Origin: Chlorocebus sabaeus
Taxonomy: Eukaryota; Chordata; Mammalia; Primates; Cercopithecidae
NCBI RefSeq assembly: GCF_047675955.1
Contig: NW_027327637.1
Location: 1-64,000 of the forward strand
Direction of reading: 5' to 3'
Length of the DNA stretch: 64,000 nt
Both the position numbers and the translations under genes were made by a program. The notes under the pieces were generated by a model, which was not told the origin of the DNA, ran no database searches, and was given only the letters and a program-made list of their open reading frames with translations. Positions 49,319 through 60,000 of the stretch are shown piece after piece (the stretch's first letter is position 1; every line of letters starts with the position of its first letter).

Positions 49319-52300
49319 CAAGAATCCTTTCGCTAAGGCTGTTCTTGTGGAATTGGCAAAGGGATATTTGGAACCCCTAGAGGGCTATGGTGAAAAAGGA
49401 AATATCTTCCGTTCAAAACTGGAAAGAAGCTTTCTGAGAAACTGTTCTATGTTCTGTTAATTCATCTCACAGAGTTACATCTTTCCCTTCAAGAAGCCTT
49501 TCGCTAAGGCTGTTCTTGTGGAATTGGCAAAGGGATATTTGGAAGCCCATAGAGGGCTATGGTGAAAAAGGAAATATCTTCCGTTCAAAACTGGAAAGAA
49601 GCTTTCTGAGAAACTGCTCTGTGTTCTGTTAATTCATCTCACAGAGTTACATCTTTCCCTTCAAGAAGCCTTTCGCTAAGGCTGTTCTTGTGGAATTGGC
49701 AAAGGGATATTTGGAAGCCCATAGAGGGCTATGGTGAAAAAGGAAATATCTTCCGTTCAAAACTGGAAAGAAGCTTTCTGAGAAACTGCTCTGTGTTCTG
49801 TTAATTCATCTCACAGAGTTACATCTTTAACTTCAAGAAGCCTTTCGCTAAGGCTGTTCTTGTGGAATTGGCAAAGGGATATTTGGAAGCCCTTAGAGGG
49901 CTATGGAGAAAAAGGAAATATCTTCCGTTCAAAACTGGAAAGAAGCTTTCTGAGAAACTGTTCTATGTTCTGTTATTTCATCTCACAGAGTTACATCTTT
50001 CCCTTCAAGAAGTCTTTCGCTAGGCTGTTCTTGTGGAATTGGCAAAGGGATATTTGGAAGCCCATAGAGGGCTATGGTGAAAAAGGAAATATCTTCCGTT
50101 CAAAACTGGAAAGAAGCTTTCTGAGAAACTGCTCTGTGTTCTGTTAATTCATCTCACCGAGTTACATCTTTCCCTTCAAGAAGCCTTTCGCTTAGGCTGT
50201 TCTTGTGGAATTGGCAAAGGGATATTTGGAAGCCCATAGAGGGCTATGTTGAAAAAGCAAATATCTTCCGTTCAATACTGGAAAGAAGCTTTCTGAGAAA
50301 CTGCTTTGTGTTCTGTTAATTCATCTCACAGAGTTACATCTTTACCTTCAAGAAGCCTTTCGCTAAGGCTGTTCTTGTGGAATTGGCAAAGGGATATTTT
50401 AAGCCCATAGAGGGCTATGGTGAAAAAGGAAATATCTTCCGTTCAAAACTGGAAAGAAGCTTTCTGAGAAACTGCTCTGTGTTCTGTTAATTCATCTCAC
50501 AGAGTTACGTCTTTCCTTTCTAGAAGCCTTTCGCTAAGGCTGTTCTTGGGGAATTGGCAAAGGGATATTTGGAAGCCCATATAGGGCTATGGTGAAAAAG
50601 GAAATATCTTCCGTTCAAAACTGGGAAGAAGCTTTCTGAGAAACTGTTCTATGTTCTGTTAATTCATCTCACAGAGTTACATCTTTCCCTTCAAGAAGCC
50701 TTTCGCTAAGGCTGTTCTTGTGGAATTGGCAAAGGGATATTTGGAAGCCCATAGAGGGCTATGGTGAAAAAGGAAATATCTTCCGTTCAAAACTGGAAAG
50801 AAGCTTTCTGAGAAACTGCTCTGTGTTCTGTTAATTCATCTCACAGAGTTACATCTTTAACTTCAAGAAGCCTTTCGCTAAGGCTGTTCTTGTGGAATTG
50901 GCAAAGGGATATTTGGAAGCCCATAGAGGGCTATGGTGAAAAAGGAAATATCTTCCGTTCAAAACTGGAAAGAAGCTTTCTGAGAAACTGCTCTGTGTTC
51001 TGTTAATTCATCTCACAGAGTTACATCTTTCCCTTGAAGAAGCCTTTCGCTAAGGCTGTTCTTGTGGAATTGGCAAAGGGATATTTGGAAGCCCATTGAG
51101 GGCTATGGTGAAAAAGGAAATATCTTCCGTTCAAAACTGGAAAGAAGCTTTCTGAGAAACTGCTCTGTGTTCTGTTAATTCATCTCACAGAGTTACATCT
51201 TTCCCTTCAAGAAGCCTTTCGCTAAGGCTGTTCTTGTGGAATTGGCAAAGGGATATTTGGAAGCCCATAGAGGGCTATGGTGAAAAAGGAAATATCTTCC
51301 GTTCAAAACTGGAAAGAAGCTTTCTGAGAAACTGCTCTGTGTTCTGTTAATTCATCTCACAGAGTTACATCTTTCCTTTCAAGAAGCCTTTCGCTAAGGC
51401 TGTTCTTGTGGAATTGGCAAAGGGATATTTGGAAGCCCATAGAGGGCTATGGTGAAAAAGGAAATATCTTCCGTTCAAAACTGGAAAGAAGCTTTCTGAG
51501 AAACTGCTCTGTGTTCTGTTAATTCATCTCACAGAGTTACATCTTTCCCTTCAAGAAGCCTTTCGCTAAGGCTCTTCTTGTGGAATTGGCAAAGGGATAT
51601 TTGGAAGCCCATAGAGGGCTATGGTGAAAAAGGAAATATCTTCCGTTCAAAACTGGAAAGAAGCTTTCTGAGAAACTGCTCTGTGTTCTGTTAATTCATC
51701 TCACAGAGTTACATCTTTCCCTTCAAGAAGCCTTTCGCTTAGGCTGTTCTTGTGGAATTGGCAAAGGGATATTTGGAAGCCCATAGAGGGCTATGGTGAA
51801 AAAGGAACTATCTTCCGTTCAAAACTGGAAAGAAGCTTTCTCAGAAACTGTTCTATGTTCTGTTAATTCATCTCACAGAGTTACATCTTTCCCTTCAAGA
51901 ATCCTTTCGCTAAGGCTGTTCTTGTGGAATTGGCAAAGGGATATTTGGAACCCCTAGAGGGCTATGGTGAAAAAGGAAATATCTTCCGTTCAAAACTGGA
52001 AAGAAGCTTTCTGAGAAACTGCTCTGTGTTCTGTTAATTCATCTCACAGAGTTACATCTTTAACTTCAAGAAGCCTTTCGCTAAGGCTGTTCTTGTGGAA
52101 TTGGCAAAGGGATATTTGGAAGCCCATAGAGGGCTATGGTGAAAAAGGAAATATCTTCCGTTCAAAACTGGAAAGAAGCTTTCTGAGAAACTGCTCTGTG
52201 TTCTGTTAATTCATCTCACAGAGTTACATCTTTAAGTTCAAGAAGCCTTTCTCTAAGGCTGTTGTTGTGGAATTGGCAAAGGGATATTTGGAAGCCCATA

Positions 52301-55300
52301 GAGGGCTATGGTGAAAAAGGAAATATCTTCCGTTCAAAACTGGAAAGAAGCTTTCTGAGAAACTGCTCTGTGTTATGTTAATTCATCTCACAGAGTTACA
52401 TCTTTCCCTTCAAGAAGCCTTTCGCTAAGGCTGTTCTTGTGGAATTGGCAAAGGGATATTTGGAAGCCCATAGAGGGCTATGGTGAAAAAGGAAATATCT
52501 TCCGTTCAAAACTGGAAAGAAGCTTTCTGAAAAACTGCTCTGTGTTCTGTTAATTCATCTCACAGAGTTACATCTTTCCCTTCAAGAAGCCTTTCGCTAA
52601 GGCTGTTCTTGTGGAATTGGCAAAGGGATATTTGGAAGCCCATAGAGGGCTATGGTGAAAAAGGAAATATCTTCCGTTCAAAACTGGAAAGAAGCTTTCT
52701 GAGAAACTGCTCTGTGTTCTGTTAATTCATCTCACAGAGTTACATCTTTAACTTCAAGAAGCCTTTCGCTAAGGCTGTTCTTGTGGAATTGGCAAAGGGA
52801 TATTTGGAAGCCCTTAGAGGGCTATGGAGAAAAAGGAAATATCTTCTGTTCAAAACTGGAAAGAAGCTTTCTGAGAAACTGTTCTATGTTCTGTTAATTC
52901 ATCTCACAGAGTTACATCTTTCCCTTCAAGAAGCCTTTCGCTAAGGCTGTTCTTGTGGAATTGGCAAAGGGATATTTGGAAGCCCATAGAGGGCTATGGT
53001 GAAAAAGGAAATATCTTTCGTTCAAAACTGGAAAGAAGCTTTCTGAGAAACTGCTCTGTGTTCTGTTAATTCATCTCACAGAGTTACATCTTTCCCTTCA
53101 AGAAGCCTTTCGCTAAGCCTGTTCTTGTGGAATTGGCAAAGGGATATTTGGAAGCCCATAGAGGGCTATGGTGAAAAAGGAAATTTCTTCCGTTCAAAAC
53201 TGGAGAGAAGCTTTCTGAGAAACTGCTCTGTGTTCTGTTAATTCATCTCACAGAGTTACATCTTTACCTTCAAGAAGCCTTTCGCTAAGGCTGTTCTTGT
53301 GGAATTGGCAAAAGGATATTTGGAAGCCCATACAGGGCTAGGGTGAAAAAGGAAATATCTTCCGTTCAAAACTGGAAAGAAGCTTTCTGAGAAACTGCTC
53401 TGTGTTCTGTTAATTCATCTCACAGAGTTACATCTTTCCCTTCAAGAAGCCTTTCGCTAAGGCTGTTCTTGTGGAATTGGCAAAGGGATATTTGGAAGCC
53501 CATAGAGGGCTATGGTGAAAAAGGAAATATCTTCCGTTCAAAACTGGAAAGAAGCTTTCTGAGAAACTGCTCTGTGTTCTGTTAATTCATCTCACAGAGT
53601 TACATCTTTCCCTTCAAGAAGCCTTTCGCTAAGGCTGTTCTTGTGGAATTGGCAAAGGGATATTTGGAAGCCCATAGAGGGCTATGGAGAAAAAGGAAAT
53701 ATCTTCCGTTCAAAAGTGGAAAGAAGCTTTCTGAGAAACTGCTCTGTGTTCTGTTAATTCATCTCACAGAGTTACAACTTTAACTTCAAGAAGCCTTTCG
53801 CTAAGGCTGTTGTTGTGGAATTGGCAAAGGGATATTTGGAAGCCCATAGAGGGCTATGGTGAAAAAGGAAATATCTTCCGTTCAAAACTGGAAAGAAGCT
53901 TTCGGAGAAACTGCTCTGTGTTCTGTTAATTCATCTCACAGAGTTACATCTTTCCCTTCAAGAAGCCTTTCGCTAAGGCTGTTCTTGTGGAATTGGCAAA
54001 GGGATATTTGGAAGCCCATAGAGGGCTATGGTGAAAAAGGAAATATCTTCCGTTCAAAACTGGAAAGAAGCTTTCTGAGAAACTGCTCTGTGTTCTGTTA
54101 ATTCATCTCACAGAGTTACATCTTTCCCTTCAAGAAGCCTTTCGCTAAGGCTGTTCTTGTGGAATTGGCAAAGGGATATTTGGAAGCCCATAGAGGGCTA
54201 TGGTGAAAAAGGAAATATCTTCCGTTCAAAACTGGAAAGAAGCTTTCTGAGAAACTGCTCTGTGTTCTGTTAATTCATCTCACAGAGTTACATCTTTCCC
54301 TTCAAGAAGCCTTTCGCTAAGCCTGTTCTTGTGGAATTGGAAAAGGGATACTTGGAAGCCCATAGAGGGCTATGGTGAAAAAGGAAATATCTTCCGTTCA
54401 AAACTGGAGAGAAGCTTTCTGAGAAACTGCTCTGTGTTCTGTTAATTCATCTCCCAGTGTTACATCTTTACCTTCAAGAAGCCTTTCGCTAAGGCTGTTC
54501 ATGTGGAATTGGCAAAAGGATATTTGGAAGCCCATACAGGGCTATGGTGAAAAAGGAAATATCTTCCGTTCAAAACTGGAAAGAAGCTTTCTGAGAAACT
54601 GCTCTGTGTTCCTTTAATTCATCTCACAGAATTACATCTTTCCCTTCAAGAAGCCTTTCGCTAAGGCTCTTCTTGTGGAATTGGCAAAGGGATATTTGGA
54701 AGCCCATGGAGGGCTATGGTGAAAAAGGAAATATCTTCCGTTCAAAAGTGGAAAGAAGCTTTCTGAGAAACTGCTCTGTGTTCTGTTAATTCATCTAGCA
54801 GAGTTACATCTCTTCCTTCAAAAAGCCTTTCGCTAAGGCTGTTCTTGTGGAATTGGCAAAGGGATATTTGGAAGCCCATAGATTGCTATGGTGAAAAAGG
54901 AAATATCTTCCGTTCAAAACTGGAAAGAAGCTTTCTGAGAAACTGCTCTGTGTTCTGTTAATTCATCTCACAGAGTTATATCTTTCCTTTCAAGAAGTCT
55001 TTCGCTAAGGCTGTTCTTGTGGAATTGGCAAAGGGATATTTGGAAGCCCATAGAGGGCTATGGTGAAAAAGGAAATATCTTCCGTTCAAAACTGGAAAGA
55101 AGCTTTCTGAGAAACTGCTCTGTGTTCTGATAATTCATCTCACAGAGTTACATCTTTCCCTTTAAGAAGCCTTTCTCTAAGGCTCTTCTTGTGGAATTGG
55201 CAAAGGGATATTTGGAAGCCCATAGAGGGCTATGGTGAAAAAGGAAATATCTTCCGTTCAAAAGTGGAAAGAAGCTTTCTGAGAAACTGCTCTGTGTTCT

Positions 55301-57030
55301 GTTAATTCATCTAGCAGAGTTACATCTCCTCCTTCAAGAAGCCTTTCGCTAAGGCTGTTCTTGTGGAATTGGCAAAGGGATATTTGGAAGCCCATAGATT
55401 GCTATGGTGAAAAAGGAAATATCTTCCGTTCAAAACTGGAAAGAAGCTTTCTGAGAAACTGCTCTGTTTTCTGTTAATTCATCTCACAGAGTTACATCTT
55501 TCTTTTCAAGAAGCCTTTCGCTAAGGCTGTTCTTGTGGAATTGGCAAAGGGATATTTGGAAGCCCATAGAGGGCTATGGTGAAAAAGGAAATATCTTCCG
55601 TTCAAAACTGGAAAGAAGCTTTCTGAGAAACTGCTCTGTGTTCTGTTAATTCATCTCACAGAGTTACATCTTTCCCTTCAAGAAGCCTTTCGCTAAGGCT
55701 CTTCTTGTGGAATTGGCAAAGGGATATTTGGAAGCCCATAGAGGGCTATGGAGAAAAAGGAAATATCTTCCGTTCAAAACTGGAAAGAAGCTTTGTGAGA
55801 AACTGTTCTATGTTCTGTTAATTCATCTCACAGAGTTACATCTTTCCCTTCAAGAAGCCTTTCGCTAAGGCTGTTCTTGTGGAATTGGCAAAGGGATATT
55901 TGGAAGCCCATAGAGGGCTATGGTGAAAAAGGAAATATCTTCCGTTCAAAACTGGAAAGAAGCTTTCTGAGAAACTGCTCTGTGTTCTGTTAATTCATCT
56001 CACAGAGTTACATCTTTCCCTTCAAGAAGCCTTTCGCTAAGCCTGTTCTTGTGGAATTGGCAAAGGGATATTTGGAAGCCCATAGAGGGCTATGGTGAAA
56101 AAGGAAATATCTTCCGTTGAAAACTGGAATGAAGCTTTCTGAGAAACTGCTCTGTGTTCTTTTAATTCATCTCACAGAATTACATCTTTCCCTTCAAGAA
56201 GCCTTTCGCTAAGGCTCTTCTTGTGGAATTGGCAAAGGGATATTTGGAAGCCCATGGAGGGCTATGGTGAAAAAGGAAATATCTTCCGTTCAAAAGTGGA
56301 AAGAAGCTTTCTGAGAAACTGCTCTGTGTTCTGTTAATTCATCTAGCAGAGTTACATCTCTTCCTTCAAGAAGCCTTTCGCTAAGGCTGTTCTTGTGGAA
56401 TTGGCAAAGGGATATTTCGAAGCCCATAGATTGCTATGGTGAAAAAGTAAATATCTTCCGTTCAAAACTGGAAAGAAGCTTTCTGAGAAACTGCTCTGTG
56501 TTCTGTTAATTCATCTCACAGAGTTACATCTTTACCTTCAAGAAGTCTTTCGCTAAGGCTGTTCTTGTGGAATTGGCAAAGGGATATTTGGAAGCCCTTA
56601 GAGGGCTATGGTGAAAAAGGAAATATCTTCCGTTCAAAACTGGAAAGAAGCTTTCTGAGAAACTGCTCTGTGTTCTGTTAATTCATCTCACAGAGTTACA
56701 TCTTTCCCTTCAAGAAGCCTTTCGCTAAGGCTGTTCTTGTGGAATTGGCAAAGGGATATTTGGAAGCCCATAGAGGGCTATGTTGAAAAAGGAAATATCT
56801 TCCGTTCAAAACTGGAGAGAAGCTTTCTGAGAAACTGCTCTGTGTTCTGTTAATTCATCTCACAGAGTTACATCTTTACCTTCAAGAAGCCTTTCGCTAA
56901 GGCTGTTCTTGTGGAATTGGCAAAGGGATATTTCGAAGCCCATAGAGGGCTATGGTGAAAAAGGAAATATCTTCCGTTCAAAACTGGAAAGAAGCTTTCT
57001 GAGAAACTGCTCTGTGTTCTGTTAATTCAT
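49319..57030 (+). repeat. Large right-half segment, second copy (about 7.7 kb)
   Basis: Repeats 41,411-48,780 in order, with two additional monomers at about 50,710-51,053. Shared late markers are TTTCGGAG near 53901, CCCAGTG near 54452, GTTCATG near 54499, GTTCCTTTAATTC near 54609, three CTAGCAG monomers (54795, 55311, 56343), GCTTTGTGAG near 55792, GGAATGAAG near 56126 and TTTCGAAG at 56931. Similarity to the first copy ends where CACAGCG appears near 57032. Confidence 0.75.
49852..50537 (+). repeat. Four-monomer cassette, right-half copy 4
   Basis: Repeats the cassette at 41944 at offset 7908, with one private change (CTGCTTTGTG near 50302). Confidence 0.8.
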
Positions 57031-60000
57031 CTCACAGCGTTACATCTTTACCTTCAAGAAGCCTTTCGCTAAGGCTGTTCTTGTGGAATTGGCAAAGGGA
57101 TATTTGGAAGCCCATAGAGGGCTATGGTGAAAAAGGAAATATCTTCCGTTCAAAACTGGAAAGAAGCTTTCTGAGAAACTGCTCTGTGTTCTGTTAATTC
57201 ATCTCACAGAGTTACATCTTTCCCTTCAAGAAGTCTATCCCTAAGGCTGTTCTTGTGGAATTGGCAAAGGGATATTTGGAAGCCCATAGAGGGCTATGGT
57301 GAAAAAGGAAATATCTTCCGTTCAAAACTGGAAAGAAGCTTTCTCAGAAACTGCTCTGTGTTCTGTTAATTCATCTCACAGAGTTACATCTTTAACTTCA
57401 AGAAGCCTTTCGCTAAGGCTGTTCTTGTGGAACTGGCAAAGGGATATTTGGAAGCCCATAGAGGGCTATGTTGAAAAAGGAAATACCTTCCGTTCAAACC
57501 TGGAAAGAAGCTTTCTGAGAAACAGCTCTGTGTTCTGTTAATTCATCTCACAGAGTTACATCTTTCCCTTCAGGAAGCCTTTCGCTAAGGCTGTTCTTGT
57601 GAAATTGGCAAAGGGATATTTGGAAGCCCATAGAGGGCTATGGTGAAAAAGGAAATACCTTCCGTTCAAAACTGGAAAGAAGCTTTCTGAGAAACTGCTC
57701 TGTGTTCTGTTAATTCATCTCACAGAGTTACATCTTTCCCTTCAAGAAGCCTTTCGCTAAGGCTGTTCTTGTGGAATTGGCAAAGGGATATTTGGAAGCC
57801 CATAGAGGGCTATGGTGAAAAAGGAAATATCTTCCGTTCAAAACTGGAAAGAAGCTTTCTGAGAAACTGCTCTGTGTTCTGTTAATTCATCTCAACGAGT
57901 TACATCTTTCCCTTCAAGAAGCCTTTCGCTTAGGCTGTTCTTGTGGAATTGGCAAAGGGATATTTGGAAGCCCATAGAGGGCTATGTTGAAAAAGGAAAT
58001 ATCTTCCGTTCAAAACTGGAGAGAAGCTTTCTGAGAAACTGCTCTGTGTTCTGTTAATTCATCTCACAGAGTTACATCTTTCCCTTCAAGAAGCCTTTCG
58101 CTAAGGCTGTTCTTGTGGAATTGGCAAAGGGATATTTGGAAGCCCATAGAGGGCTATGGTGAAAAAGGAAATATCTTCCGTTCAAAACTGGAAAGAAGCT
58201 TTCTGAGAAACTGCTCTGTGTTCTGTTAATTCATCTCACAGAGTTACATCTTTCCTTTCAAGAAGCCTTTCGCTAACGCTGTTCTTGTGGAATTGGCAAA
58301 GGGATATTTGGAAGCCCATAGAGGGCTATGGTGAAAAAGGAAATATCTTCCGTTCAAAACTGGAAAGAAGCTTTCTGAGAAACTGCTCTGTGTTCTGTTA
58401 ATTCATCTCACAGAGTTACATCTTTCCCTTCAAGAAGCCTTTCGCTAAGGCTGTTCTTGTGGAATTGGCAAAGGGATATTTGGAAGCCCATAGAGGGCTA
58501 TGGTGAAAAAGGAAATATCTTCCGTTCAAAACTGGAAAGAAGCTTTCTGAGAAACTGCTCTGTGTTCTGTTAATTCATCTCACAGAGTTACATCTTTCCC
58601 TTCAAGAAGCCTTTCGCTAAGGCTGTTCTTGTGGAATTGGCAAAGGGATATTTGGAAGCCCATAGAGGGCTATGGTGAAAAAGGAAATATCTTCCGTTCA
58701 AAACTGGAGAGAAGCTTTCTGAGAAACTGTTCTATGTTCTGTTAATTCATCTCACAGAGTTACATCTTTCCCTTCAAGAAGCCTTTCGCTAAGGCTGTTC
58801 TTGTGGAATTGGCAAAGGGATATTTGGAAGCCCATAGAGGGCTATGGTGAAAAAGGAAATATCTTCCGTTCAAAACTGGAAAGAAGCTTTCTGAGAAACT
58901 GCTCTGTGTTCTGTTAATTCATCTCACAGAGTTACATCTTTAACTTCAAGAAGCCTTTCGCTAAGGCTGTTCTTGTGGAATTGGCAAAGGGATATTTGGA
59001 AGCCCATAGAGGGCTATGTTGAAAAAGGAAATATCTTCCGTTCAAAACTGGAAAGAAGCTTTCTGAGAAACTGCTCTGTGTTCTGTTAATTCATCTCACA
59101 GAGTTACATCTTTCCCTTCAAGAAGCCTTTCGCTAAGGCTGTTCTTGTGGAATTGGCAAAGGGATATTTGGAAGCCCATAGAGGGCTATGGTGAAAAAGG
59201 AAATATCTTCCGTTCAAAACTGGAAAGAAGCTTTCTGAGAAACTGCTCTGTGTTCTGTTAATTCATCTCACAGAGTTACATCTTTCCCTTCAAGAAGCCT
59301 TTCGCTAAGGCTGTTCTTGTGGAATTGGCAAAGGGATATTTGGAAGCCCATAGAGGGCTATGGTGAAAAAGGAAATATCTTCCGTTCAAAACTGGAAAGA
59401 AGCTTTCTGAGAAACTGCTCTGTGTTCTGTTAATTCATCTCACAGAGTTACATCTTTAACTTCAAGAAGCCTTTCGCTAAGGCTGTTCTTGTGGAATTGG
59501 CAAAGGGATATTTGGAAGCCCATAGAGGGCTATGGAGAAAAAGGAAATATCTTCCGTTCAAAACTGGAAAGAAGCTTTCTGAGAAACTGTTCTATGTTCT
59601 GTTAATTCATCTCACAGAGTTACATCTTTCCCTTCAAGAAGCCTTTCGCTTAGGCTGTTCTTCTGGAATTGGCAAAGGGATATTTGGAAGCCCATAGAGG
59701 GCTATGGTGAAAAAGGAAATATCTTTCGTTCAAAACTGGAAAGAAGCTTTCTGAGAAACTGCTCTGTGTTCTGTTAATTCATCTCACAGAGTTACATCTT
59801 TCCCTTCAAGAAGCCTCTCGCTAAGGCTGTTCTTGTGGAATTGGCAAAGGGATATTTGGAAGCCCATAGAGGGCTATGGTGAAAAAGGAAATATCTTCCG
59901 TTCAAAACTGGAAAGAAGCTTTCTGAGAAACTGCTCTGTGTTCTGTTAATTCATCTCACAGAGTTACATCTTTCCCTTCAAGAAGCCTTTCGCTAAGGCT

